53,338 bases of DNA from Candidatus Multiplicimicrobium inquinatum. Its GTDB lineage: Bacteria > Omnitrophota > Omnitrophia > Omnitrophales > Aquincolibacteriaceae. Made by a program: the position numbers and the translations under genes. The notes beneath the pieces are model-generated. The model was not told the origin of the DNA and made no database searches. It saw only the letters and a list, made by a program, of their open reading frames with translations. Positions within the stretch are counted from its first letter, which is position 1, and each line of letters begins with the position of its first letter. Location: NCBI GenBank assembly GCA_002344825.1, contig DDUN01000032.1, forward strand, positions 1-53,338, in the 5' to 3' direction. Shown piece by piece: positions 1-8,078 of the stretch.

Positions 1-64
1 CAAGTCTTTGCAATGCCCAACAGGGGAATTTTGGAGAGTTCGGTTGCAAGCAACTTTGTTATCA

Positions 65-442
65 ATGCAAGCTCGTAAATATAATAAGCGCAAAGGAGTT
101 AGGACTGATTTGAATTTTCGCGGAAACATGGCGCACGCTTATTTTGGACTGTCTCACGAAGTATGCAAAAGGCTGGAAAACATGATAGAAAAGACGAGAA
201 AAAATCGTTCTCATATTTCTCGAGAAGCTCTTGACGCGTATTTTTTAGAGGTCAATAAAGCACCGTTAAGAGTGCATGGATCTTGTGAGAAAGACCCGAT
301 AATCGGGCTAAAACATATTCCGTTAACAATTCGTAAAGATCAGAGTGAGTGGATGAGACTTATGTCTGAAAAAACAGGAAAAAAAATGAGCAGATTGGGA
401 CGTGAAGCTATCGAGTTCTATTTGACTCAAAATGGCTTTTAG
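65..442 (+). CDS. Tandem ribbon-helix-helix-like DNA-binding protein
   Basis: Small basic protein with two similar units. The first (AHAYFGLS...) and second (KHIPLTIR...) each pair a short beta-like strand with a helix ending in an S..REA(L/I)..Y pattern, which resembles two fused ribbon-helix-helix folds. A DNA-binding regulator, or the antitoxin-like partner of something now lost, is the likely role; no partner is visible. The start is uncertain: TTG at 8, ATG at 65 and ATG at 128 are all in frame, none has a good Shine-Dalgarno, and only the last leaves just the RHH units. The 3' half of this gene occurs again in decayed form at 10651-10773, just upstream of the nuclease gene. Confidence 0.55.
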   Translation: MQARKYNKRKGVRTDLNFRGNMAHAYFGLSHEVCKRLENMIEKTRKNRSHISREALDAYFLEVNKAPLRVHGSCEKDPIIGLKHIPLTIRKDQSEWMRLMSEKTGKKMSRLGREAIEFYLTQNGF

Positions 443-660
443 TGTGCAAGAATTGCCATTTAGCGATGTAATAGAGTAAAAGCTTCGCAGGGAAAGCTCT
501 AAAACAGAAAAAAGCAATTGGGGCTGTTTATATTTGGTTGGAGTAATAGCATTTTTTATTCTCTATCTCAATTGTTCTTTCCAAGTATCTATACTGGGGG
601 AGTACCTTCATCCGAATCATGAAAAGATCATTTTACACGGGTCTGATCATATGGGTTTCT
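311..660 (+). repeat. Direct repeat copy 1 (RHH 3' end plus nuclease 5' end)
   Basis: This stretch aligns through its length with 10645-11010, in the same orientation. Shared landmarks in order are the CCGTTAACAATT segment, the AAAATGG...TTTAG end of the RHH gene, the AATTGCCATTTA segment, the CAGAAAAAA nuclease start and the GTCTGATCAT segment. Similarity stops on both sides, so the unit is about 350 bp. The rest of the gene-free stretch to 799 holds nothing recognisable until the inverted repeat at 747. Confidence 0.8.
500..660 (+). pseudogene. Decayed 5' fragment of the DNA/RNA non-specific nuclease gene
   Basis: The bases match the first part of the intact nuclease gene at 10841, covering its start region, transmembrane segment and Ser-rich linker. 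Here the start codon is lost (ACAG replaces ATGCAG), indels break the frame, and the nuclease domain is absent. It is a relic created by the duplication. Confidence 0.7.
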
Positions 661-746
661 ACAAAGCATTTTAGAGTGAAGCGGGAATAGATCGGATATG
701 TGACATAAATTAATCATAGATGTTTACAAGCAGAAAATGACGTGCT

Positions 747-771
747 ATATTTCATACAACGAAATATTCGT
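747..771. promoter_or_regulatory. Palindromic operator candidate upstream of MarR
   Basis: Two overlapping inverted repeats lie 29-53 bases before the MarR start: ATATTTC / GAAATAT with a 7-nt spacer (747-767), and ACGAA-ATA-TTCGT (759-771). MarR proteins usually bind such palindromes over their own promoter, so this is a reasonable autoregulatory site. No protein-binding evidence is available. Confidence 0.45.
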
Positions 772-799
772 ATAACAAAATTATGGAAGAGAGGGATTT

Positions 800-1279
800 G
801 TGAAAATGCTTACCCTTGACGCTTTCGGAGACCGGATGATTGAACTTTTCCCGAAACTGATGCGGGAGATCTCGCAGTATGAGACTAATTCTTTAACCGA
901 AGGAGTCATCACCGTTCCGCAAGTCTGGGTTCTCGATTTTCTGAAAGACCGGAAGACAGCGCAGATGAACGAACTTGCGGAGTATATGAAGCTCAAGTTT
1001 TCGTCCGCCACAGGCCTTATCGACCGCATGGTCAAGCACCAGCTTGTAAAGCGCGTGCGGAGCGAAGCCGACCGGCGGGTCGTGCTAATATCCATTACTT
1101 CCAAAGGTGAGAAAATTTTGCGGGAAATATACAAGCAAAAGCGCAAGGGGATTATGCAATTGTTCGGCAGATTAGGTCCCGAAGACCGCATGCAGTATAT
1201 GGAACTCATCGAAAAGCTTGTCAAAGATCTTTCCTCCACATCTTTTCAGGAAAACCGTTATGCCGACCGTCATCATTGA
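800..1279 (+). CDS. MarR-family transcriptional regulator (efflux operon)
   Basis: A 159-residue winged-helix protein of MarR size. The DNA-binding part runs from about residue 35 to 105, with a recognition-helix region (SSATGLIDRMVKH) and the conserved wing (RVRSEADRRVVLISITSKG). The start is GTG at 800, preceded by a GAGAGGGA Shine-Dalgarno. It heads an apparently co-transcribed set: tautomerase (overlapping), TolC, membrane fusion protein and RND pump, then a second MarR. The family usually represses efflux genes until a small phenolic or lipophilic ligand binds, and that is the inferred role here. A palindrome at 747-771 is a candidate operator. Confidence 0.88.
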   Translation: MKMLTLDAFGDRMIELFPKLMREISQYETNSLTEGVITVPQVWVLDFLKDRKTAQMNELAEYMKLKFSSATGLIDRMVKHQLVKRVRSEADRRVVLISITSKGEKILREIYKQKRKGIMQLFGRLGPEDRMQYMELIEKLVKDLSSTSFQENRYADRHH

Positions 1280-1466
1280 AGGCCCACGGTTAAGCCCTGA
1301 AAATAAGAAGGACTTGGTCCAGAAACTGACCCCGATTGTGGCCTATGTTTATGACTGGAAAGTTGAAGATGTAATCGTGATCATCCGTGAGAATGAGGAT
1401 GAAAATGTGGCTCGCGGAGGCATTTTATTATCGGAACGAAAGGGGCGCGTAAGCGGCCAATCATGA
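1260..1466 (+). CDS. 4-oxalocrotonate tautomerase-family protein
   Basis: A 68-residue protein starting MPTVIIEGP. Removal of Met would expose the N-terminal proline, the catalytic base of the tautomerase superfamily, and the size matches a small 4-OT subunit. ATG 1260 is chosen because it gives the Met-Pro start; longer in-frame starts would bury the proline. The gene overlaps the MarR gene by 20 bases and the TolC gene by 4, so translation is probably coupled. The substrate is unknown. Its place in the efflux operon suggests it acts on the same aromatic or enol compounds that the pump or MarR recognises. Confidence 0.8.
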   Translation: MPTVIIEGPRLSPENKKDLVQKLTPIVAYVYDWKVEDVIVIIRENEDENVARGGILLSERKGRVSGQS

Positions 1467-2911
1467 AAGCAATGATAGATAACCGAGCGAAATCTATTTG
1501 GAAAAACTGTTTGAAAAAGCTGAGCCGCATTTTTTTAGCCTTGTCATGTCTAAGTATTGGCGGCTTTTTTTCAGGGAGCGAAGTTTTTTCCCAAAACACC
1601 GCTTTGCCTGGACCAGTAAGCGAAAATGTGAAGGCAATCCAAACTGTTGAGAAAAATGAAAGACCGTCCTTGACGCTTGAAGAGTCTTTTCAGCTTGCTC
1701 TCAAAAATCATGAAGAGATTCAAATCGCTGTCTTTAGCGAAAAGGAGCAGGGGCTTTTGCCGTGGCGCGCTTTTTCCGCAATTTTGCCTAGCGTGACGGG
1801 AGATGCCGGGGTTACCTATCCAAAAGAGCAGATTGCATTTCAGGATTCCGTTATCGTAGCAGACCCGCTCAAGGAAGCAAGCATCACGGTCAGGCAGCCT
1901 CTTTTCAACGGCCAGACGCTACCTGCCTACATAAGCGCAAGAAACCTTTCGGATGCCTCATCTGAGAGCAAATATTTCGAAATCCGCCGCGTCCTCTTTA
2001 ATGTAGCGCAGGCCTATTTTTCGCTTCTGCAAAATCAAAAGCTTGTTGACGTTGCCGAGGAATCTCTGAGGCTGGCACAGGAGCAGCTAAGGATTTTGTC
2101 CGAACGTTACGAGGCAGGACAAGCACCCAAAAATGATTTTCTGCGTGCCCAGGTTGAAGTGAGCCGTGCCGAGAGGACTTTGACGGAAAGCCGTAATAAC
2201 CGTGAACTTGCGGGCAGTACTTTGGCCAGCTTTATTGGTATGCCGGTCCCGGAAATCAAAGAGGCCCGCTTGGCTGAACCTGAATCTGATCCAACCGTCA
2301 GACTCGAAGAAAATGATGAGCTTCAAAAATATATCGAGATTGCCGGAAACCATCGCAATGATCTCATGAGTTTAAAAGAGCAAGTCGATGCCAAAAAATG
2401 GGAAGTCCGGCAGAAATGGGCTGCGTTTCTTCCTAATGCGGAGTTGATATTTGAACAATCCTGGCTCGAACCCGAGAGTTTTTCGCGGCAGAACAATTTC
2501 TGGACAGCCGGATTTCAGTTTACATTTCCTTTTTTTGACAAAGGAGAGCGAGTACTCAATGTGAGTGAGCAAAGATACGAACTCAAACAGCTTCGGCTCC
2601 GTCTTGAAAGGCTCCGGAAGGATATCGCGCTTCAAGTTGAAGAGGCCTGGCGCTCGGCCCAAACTACCAAAGTCAATCTGAACGCGGTTCTCAAAGAAAA
2701 AGAGCTTTCCCAGGAAAATTACGATGTGATTCTCAGCCGATATGAATCCGGACAAGCCTCCAGCCTTGATGTGATTGATGCTTTTGCGGAGCTCACCAAT
2801 GCAAAAACCAGCGCCGTAACAGAACAATATGCTTATCAGCTTTCTCTTCTTAACCTTTTGAAGCAGGCCGGGCTGTTCGGGCAGTCTTACGTAGAGCCGC
2901 AAAAAAAATGA
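1463..2911 (+). CDS. TolC-family outer membrane efflux protein
   Basis: A 482-residue protein with a basic N-terminus and hydrophobic signal segment (about residues 18-43). Two outer-membrane-efflux repeats follow, rich in coiled coil with the typical LTLEESFQLAL start and internal pseudo-repeat (for example SEERYEAGQA-type and SRYESGQAS turns). It would form the trimeric outer-membrane channel and periplasmic tunnel of the tripartite pump encoded downstream. It overlaps both neighbours by 4 bases (ATGA), showing a tight operon. Confidence 0.9.
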   Translation: MKAMIDNRAKSIWKNCLKKLSRIFLALSCLSIGGFFSGSEVFSQNTALPGPVSENVKAIQTVEKNERPSLTLEESFQLALKNHEEIQIAVFSEKEQGLLPWRAFSAILPSVTGDAGVTYPKEQIAFQDSVIVADPLKEASITVRQPLFNGQTLPAYISARNLSDASSESKYFEIRRVLFNVAQAYFSLLQNQKLVDVAEESLRLAQEQLRILSERYEAGQAPKNDFLRAQVEVSRAERTLTESRNNRELAGSTLASFIGMPVPEIKEARLAEPESDPTVRLEENDELQKYIEIAGNHRNDLMSLKEQVDAKKWEVRQKWAAFLPNAELIFEQSWLEPESFSRQNNFWTAGFQFTFPFFDKGERVLNVSEQRYELKQLRLRLERLRKDIALQVEEAWRSAQTTKVNLNAVLKEKELSQENYDVILSRYESGQASSLDVIDAFAELTNAKTSAVTEQYAYQLSLLNLLKQAGLFGQSYVEPQKK

Positions 2912-3828
2912 GGAGTCTTTTTGTGAAAAGAAAGTTTAAAAATCAAACAAATGTTTTTATTTTGATTTTTCCGTTGCTGTGTTTAGTTTTGGCTTCCGGA
3001 TGCGGTAAACACGATGAGAAAAGGCCGCCAAGTGTGCCTGTCGATGCGATTGAAGTGCGGCCGGAAAAGCTGGAACATGTTTTAAAAGTTGTCGGCAATA
3101 TCAAGGCGCAGGACGGAGCAACTTTGTATTCTAAGGTAACCGGAAAGCTGATCAAGTATACGGTGAAAGAAGGGCAGGCGGTAAAAAAAGACGAGACTGT
3201 CGCTTTGCTCGACCGTGACGAAGTCGGATTCAAATACCAGGAGGCTTCGGTAAAAACGACGCTTGATGGGGTCGTGGGACGTACTTATTTGGATGCGGGT
3301 GCGGATATCCAGTTGAATACGCCTGTAGCGCTTGTTGTGGATATGCGTCAAGTGCGTGTTTTGATACAGGCGCCCGAACAAGATTTGCCGGATGTGAAGG
3401 AAGACCAAACCGCCCATGTTTATGTGGATGCTTTTCCAAAAGATAGATTCGAAGGAAAAGTCATTAAAGTGAGTCCGATTGTGGATCTTCAGACCCGGAC
3501 AGCGCCGATTGAAATCGAGGTTCCTAACCCTGACTACCGGTTGAAACCCGGAATGTTTGCACGTGTCGAACTCGTCACGCGTGTTTTCGAGAATGCCGTG
3601 ATGATCCCTGAAGAGGCCATTGCTTACGCGAGCGGCAAACCCTTTATTTTTGTTGTCAAAGACGGTAAAGCACAAAGGCGGAGTATTGAGACCGGCATGC
3701 GGCAAATCGGAAGAGTTCAAATTACCAAAGGGCTCGAGGGCGGCGAAGTTGTGGTGACAGCCGGTCACCTGAAGATCCGCGACGGCTCCGAAGTTACGAT
3801 TGCTAAGGAGCAAACCAAGTCTGCGTAG
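2908..3828 (+). CDS. RND efflux periplasmic adaptor (membrane fusion lipoprotein)
   Basis: A 306-residue protein with a lipoprotein signal ending in the lipobox LASGC, so it is probably anchored by lipidation at Cys-32. Two lipoyl-type half motifs flank residues 75-125, followed by beta-barrel and membrane-proximal domains (the RPGMFARVELV-like segment reads KPGMFARVEL). The usual alpha-helical hairpin between the lipoyl halves is missing: LLDRDEVGFKYQEASV runs directly into the second half. Such hairpin-less adaptors exist but are shorter than AcrA. It links the RND pump to the TolC partner. Confidence 0.88.
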   Translation: MRSLFVKRKFKNQTNVFILIFPLLCLVLASGCGKHDEKRPPSVPVDAIEVRPEKLEHVLKVVGNIKAQDGATLYSKVTGKLIKYTVKEGQAVKKDETVALLDRDEVGFKYQEASVKTTLDGVVGRTYLDAGADIQLNTPVALVVDMRQVRVLIQAPEQDLPDVKEDQTAHVYVDAFPKDRFEGKVIKVSPIVDLQTRTAPIEIEVPNPDYRLKPGMFARVELVTRVFENAVMIPEEAIAYASGKPFIFVVKDGKAQRRSIETGMRQIGRVQITKGLEGGEVVVTAGHLKIRDGSEVTIAKEQTKSA

Positions 3829-3878
3829 CTTAAACTTTATTTTTATAAACGACGCCATGGATAAATTAAGGGAAATAC

Positions 3879-6800
3879 ATGTTATCGAAATTCTTTCTTG
3901 ACCGGCCGGTTTTCGCGTGGGTGATTGCCATCATTTTGATGGTCTTGGGCTTACTGGCTATTTACCAGCTTCCGATATCGCAATATCCCCCTATTGCCCC
4001 GCCTTCTATTGCCATCACGAGTTTCTATCCGGGCGCGTCAGCCGAAACCGTGGAAAATACCGTAACCCAGATCATCGAACAAAAAATGACCGGCTTCGAA
4101 GAGATGCTATACATGTCTGCGACAAGCGATTCGGCTGGCGCTTCGCGCATAGAACTCACGTTCAAGCCCGGAACAGATCCTGATTTGGCCTGGGCCAAAG
4201 TGCAGAATAAACTCCAATTAGCCATGGCCAGCCTTCCCGAAGTGGTGCAGCGTTCGGGAGTGACGGTAAGCAAATCGACGAGGAATTATCTCATCATTAT
4301 CGGCCTTGTCTCCGAGGACGGCAGTATGGACGACCATGCGCTGCGGGATTATGCCCAATCGAATCTTGAGAAGGTGCTGGCGCGTGTTCCGGGAGTCGGA
4401 GAGGTCGAGACTTTCGGGACCCAGTATGCGATGCGCGTTTGGATCAATCCCGATAAGCTGATTGAATACGGCCTCACGGTTCAAGACGTTGTCCAGGCTT
4501 TGGATGCCTATAACGTCGAGGTATCCGCCGGTCAGTTCGGAGGACTTCCGGCCGTTGAAGGCCAGCGGCTTAACGTTTCCATCATTATTCAAAATTTGCT
4601 GCAAACCCCCGAGGAATTTGCCTCTATTCCGGTCCGAGCCAATACGGACGGATCGATTATCCGCATCAAGGATATTGGCGGAACCGAACTCGGCACCGAG
4701 TTCTACGATATCGTCAATGTATATAACGGCAAACCGGCTGCCGCTATGGCGATAAGACAGGCTCCCGGCGCAAACGCGCTCGATACAGCGGAAGCGGTCA
4801 AGGCGAAACTCGAAGAGATGAGCCGGTATTTTCCGCATGGCATGAAGGTAGTTTATCCTTATGACACAACTCCCTTTGTTGAGGTGGCGATTCATGAGGT
4901 TGTCAAAACTCTCTTCGAGGCCATCGTGCTGGTGTTCCTTGTCATGTATCTGTTTATGGGAAATATCCGGGCAACATTGATTCCCACGATTGCCGTGCCG
5001 GTCGTTCTTTTGGGCACTTTCGCCGTACTTGGATTCTTCGGGTTTTCGATCAACATGCTGACCATGTTTGCCATGGTCTTGGCGATCGGCTTGCTAGTGG
5101 ATGACGCAATCGTGGTGGTTGAAAACGTGGAGCGCCTGATGTCGGAGGAAGGTCTTTCGCCGCGGGATGCCACCGCCAAATCAATGGACCAGATCACAAG
5201 CGCCTTGATCGGTATCGGCTTGGTGCTTTCCGCTGTTTTTGGCCCTATGGCCTTTTTCCCGGGTTCAACGGGGGTTATCTACCGCCAATTTTCCGTGACG
5301 ATTATTGCTTCGATGATGCTTTCGGTGGTGGTCGCCTTGATTCTGACGCCGGTGCTCTGCGCAGCGCTGCTGAGACCGGTGCCAAAAGGGCATGAACCGG
5401 CAGAAAATGCAGTTTGGTTCCTGCGTCCTTTTTTTCTGAAATTCGACCGCTTTTTCTTCCGGATTCGTGAACGCTACATCGCGATTGTAGGCCACTCCTT
5501 GGCACATAAACGGCGTTATATCGTTTTGTACACCGCCATCTTGGGAGTGATCGCATTCATGTTTTTCCGTCTCCCCACGGGCTATTTACCGGACGAGGAC
5601 CAGGGAATCCTGCTTGCGCAGGTTATGATGCCGACCGGCTCGACTTTGGAGCAAACGAAAGCGGTTACGGACCGGGTCCAACAGCATTTTGAGCAAAACG
5701 AAAAAGATGCCGTGGAATCTTCTATGGCAATAGTGGGTAACGGTTTTTCGGGTAGAGGGCAGAATAACGCGATGGTCTTTGTCAAACTCAGGGACTGGAA
5801 AGAGCGCGGGCGCAAAGAATTATCGGCAAAGGCCGTGGCGGGAAGAGCAATGGGAGCATTTTCAGCGATTCGCGAGGCCATCGCTTTTGTTTTTCCTCCG
5901 CCTGCCGTTCTTGAACTGGGCTTTGGCCGAGGCTTTGACTTCCAGCTAATCGACAGAGGCGGATTGGGACATGAGGCTTTGATGAATGCCCGGAATCAAC
6001 TGCTCGGCATGGCAGCTCAAGATACGCGGCTTACGAAAGTGCGCCCTAACGGCATGGAGGATGTCCCTCAATTTCGAATCGATGTGGATTGGGAAAAAGC
6101 AGGCACGCTGGGGATTCCGATCACTTCGATCCATAGCACGCTCTCAGCAGCTTTCGGCGGGGCCTATGTCAATGATTTCATCCAAGGCGGGCGCGTGAAA
6201 CGCGTGTACATTCAAGCGGATACTCCCTACCGCATGCTGCCGGATGATCTCGAAAGAATTTATGTTCGCAACATTTCAGGGCAGATGGTTCCCTTTGCAT
6301 CCTTTGCATCGACCCGCTGGGCCTCGGGATCTCCGCGCCTCGAACGCTTCAACGGATTTTCATCCATGAACATCTGGGGAGAACCCGCGCCCGGCAAAAG
6401 TTCCGGCGAGGCGATGCAGGCCATGGAAGAACTTTCGGGAAAACTGCCCAAAGGATTCGGCTATGATTGGGCGGGTCTGTCGTATCAGGAAAGGATGTCC
6501 ACGGCCCAGGGGCCGATTCTTTACGCATTTTCCATTCTCGTGATCTTCCTTTGCGTCGCGGCCTTATATGAGAGTTGGAGTATTCCGTTTGTGAATCTCC
6601 TGATGCTGCCGCTCGGAGTATTCGGCGCTTTATTTGCGACTTCCCTGAGAGGCCTGACTAACGACGTTTACTTCCAGATCGGTTTTCTCACGACAATGGG
6701 ACTTTCTACGAAAAACGCCATTCTTATCATTCAGTTCATCAAAGAGCAGATGCAGCAGGGGCTCGGCCTGGTGGAGGCGACTCTTGCTGCGGTAAAGATC

Positions 6801-7037
6801 CGCTTCCGTCCGGTTATCATGACATCTCTCGCGTTTTTCTTTGGAACGCTGCCTCTTGCGCTTGCTTCCGGGGCAGGTGCGGGCGCAATGAATGCAATTG
6901 GGACTGCCGTCACGGGCGGGATGATTTCTGCTACTTTTATCGACCTCATTTTTATTCCTTTGTTCTTTGTCGTTATATCCCGTTTCTTTGAGCGCAAAAC
7001 AAAAAACACTCAGACCAGCGGTGAAGGAACAAATTAA
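3879..7037 (+). CDS. RND-family multidrug efflux transporter (AcrB-like, HAE1)
   Basis: A 1052-residue inner-membrane proton/drug antiporter of normal AcrB length. It starts with the family signature (FFLDRPVFAWVIAII) and has twelve predicted membrane spans with two large periplasmic loops. The proton-relay pair Asp408-Asp409 sits in GLLVDDAIVVVENVE, equivalent to D407/D408 of AcrB. A second-half motif GLSTKNAILIIQF carries the matching transmembrane-10 lysine. With the upstream adaptor and TolC genes it forms a complete tripartite pump. The segment looks richer in G+C than the defence cargo further right. Confidence 0.95.
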   Translation: MLSKFFLDRPVFAWVIAIILMVLGLLAIYQLPISQYPPIAPPSIAITSFYPGASAETVENTVTQIIEQKMTGFEEMLYMSATSDSAGASRIELTFKPGTDPDLAWAKVQNKLQLAMASLPEVVQRSGVTVSKSTRNYLIIIGLVSEDGSMDDHALRDYAQSNLEKVLARVPGVGEVETFGTQYAMRVWINPDKLIEYGLTVQDVVQALDAYNVEVSAGQFGGLPAVEGQRLNVSIIIQNLLQTPEEFASIPVRANTDGSIIRIKDIGGTELGTEFYDIVNVYNGKPAAAMAIRQAPGANALDTAEAVKAKLEEMSRYFPHGMKVVYPYDTTPFVEVAIHEVVKTLFEAIVLVFLVMYLFMGNIRATLIPTIAVPVVLLGTFAVLGFFGFSINMLTMFAMVLAIGLLVDDAIVVVENVERLMSEEGLSPRDATAKSMDQITSALIGIGLVLSAVFGPMAFFPGSTGVIYRQFSVTIIASMMLSVVVALILTPVLCAALLRPVPKGHEPAENAVWFLRPFFLKFDRFFFRIRERYIAIVGHSLAHKRRYIVLYTAILGVIAFMFFRLPTGYLPDEDQGILLAQVMMPTGSTLEQTKAVTDRVQQHFEQNEKDAVESSMAIVGNGFSGRGQNNAMVFVKLRDWKERGRKELSAKAVAGRAMGAFSAIREAIAFVFPPPAVLELGFGRGFDFQLIDRGGLGHEALMNARNQLLGMAAQDTRLTKVRPNGMEDVPQFRIDVDWEKAGTLGIPITSIHSTLSAAFGGAYVNDFIQGGRVKRVYIQADTPYRMLPDDLERIYVRNISGQMVPFASFASTRWASGSPRLERFNGFSSMNIWGEPAPGKSSGEAMQAMEELSGKLPKGFGYDWAGLSYQERMSTAQGPILYAFSILVIFLCVAALYESWSIPFVNLLMLPLGVFGALFATSLRGLTNDVYFQIGFLTTMGLSTKNAILIIQFIKEQMQQGLGLVEATLAAVKIRFRPVIMTSLAFFFGTLPLALASGAGAGAMNAIGTAVTGGMISATFIDLIFIPLFFVVISRFFERKTKNTQTSGEGTN

Positions 7038-7040
7038 GTC

Positions 7041-7523
7041 ATGAAAGCCAGATATTCCAAGGCGCATGATTTTCAGGTGTTTGAAGAAAACTTGACGTTT
7101 TTCATGCGTTATTTGTTGGGGCGCTGGTTGAAACTACTGGCAAACTATAAGATTAACCTTGCCCAGTATTTTATTCTCTCCAAATTGAGTCATGCCGCCT
7201 CACTGCCCATGTTCTCCTTTGTTAAGGATTATCCTCATTCCAAACCTTCGTTCACAAATAACATTGACCGGCTTGTTTTACGGGGGCTTGTGACGCGTAT
7301 GAAGGGAACCGAGGATAGACGGACGGTTTTGGTTTCCATTACGGCGAGTGGAAAAAAGTTTATGAACAACCTTCAAAGAACGCGGCTCAAATTCTTGCAA
7401 AGCTACTTTAATCGTCTGCCGCCGGACAAGCGGCATGCTTTGGCTGAACTTTTAGCGGCCCTCCGGCCGGTTCATGAAGAATCAAGCGCAGGAATAAGTA
7501 GTAAGAATATTCTGAAAAAATAA
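7041..7523 (+). CDS. Second MarR-like winged-helix regulator
   Basis: A 160-residue protein only 3 bases after the RND gene. It has the MarR layout with wing and following strand (MKGTEDRRTVLVSITASGKKF), although the recognition helix (KPSFTNNIDRLVLRG) is distant from that of the first MarR gene. Two MarR genes therefore bracket one pump. It may sense the exported compound separately, or fine-tune the last part of the operon. Confidence 0.8.
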   Translation: MKARYSKAHDFQVFEENLTFFMRYLLGRWLKLLANYKINLAQYFILSKLSHAASLPMFSFVKDYPHSKPSFTNNIDRLVLRGLVTRMKGTEDRRTVLVSITASGKKFMNNLQRTRLKFLQSYFNRLPPDKRHALAELLAALRPVHEESSAGISSKNILKK

Positions 7524-7527
7524 ACTT

Positions 7528-7734
7528 ATGATTACATGGATCGGTCTTTGCGCCGGGGAAATTTGGAATTGTTTGGACATGCACGATGGTAAAGCAGAAT
7601 TTCATATTCTGTTTTCGAAAATCAACGCGCCAAAGGAAACCATTTTGATGGCAATGGGATGGCTTGCCAGAGAAGGCCACATTATCATTGACGGGTCTTT
7701 TCCTTCAGGCGCGATCAAACTTCGAGTTGTTTGA
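7528..7734 (+). CDS. Small winged helix-turn-helix protein (DUF2582-like)
   Basis: A 68-residue protein matching the small winged-helix family with IG..AGEIW.....G at the N-terminus and a central (M/L)A(L/M)GWLAREG motif, ending in a short beta strand. The family function is unknown; the fold suggests nucleic-acid or protein binding. It follows the MarR gene by 4 bases and probably belongs to the same transcript. Confidence 0.65.
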   Translation: MITWIGLCAGEIWNCLDMHDGKAEFHILFSKINAPKETILMAMGWLAREGHIIIDGSFPSGAIKLRVV

Positions 7735-7753
7735 GACTGTGAAGGAGAAAAAT

Positions 7754-7862
7754 CATGGAACAAACAAGAAATTAATATACTCCCGGCGTCTGCAATATCG
7801 GCCCGGCGGAAATTAAGAAACGCAAACAAGCGGGAAGTTATAAATTTCTCGAAAGAGTATGA
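7754..7862 (+). pseudogene. Broken remnant of a small protein gene (CNIGPAEI motif)
   Basis: ATG 7754, with a GGAG Shine-Dalgarno, opens a reading frame that stops after six codons. Beyond the TAA it continues in the same frame as YTPGVCNIGPAEIKKRKQAG and then stops again. The CNIGPAEI..R(K/R)..G pattern resembles the N-terminus of a small membrane-protein family known to me only from memory, so the assignment is tentative. The rest of the gene-free stretch (7735-8078) holds no convincing gene; a 64-codon frame there has no motif or good start. Confidence 0.4.
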
Positions 7863-8078
7863 CCGGCGAGTTGTTCGGTTCGAAGTGACACCAAGAGCGA
7901 GGCACCTTCCCCTACCGATTCAGCGCAAACAAGATTTTTGCTTAGAAATATCTTTAGCGAACTGCCGAACCACATTCAAAAAAGGATGCTATTTTTTTCT
8001 CGGCAAGCCGAGTCTTCTTTTTTTCAAGCTCAACAAAGATGAAAAGGATTTCTGTTTTAAACACGACGTTCCGAAATA

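Noticed and set aside
781..1239. Long leftward frame antisense to the MarR gene
   Set aside because: The sense strand is an unmistakable MarR protein; the antisense product is Ser/Arg-rich with no motif. Same reasoning for the long antisense frames at 3082-3858, 4218-4895 and 30367-30858.
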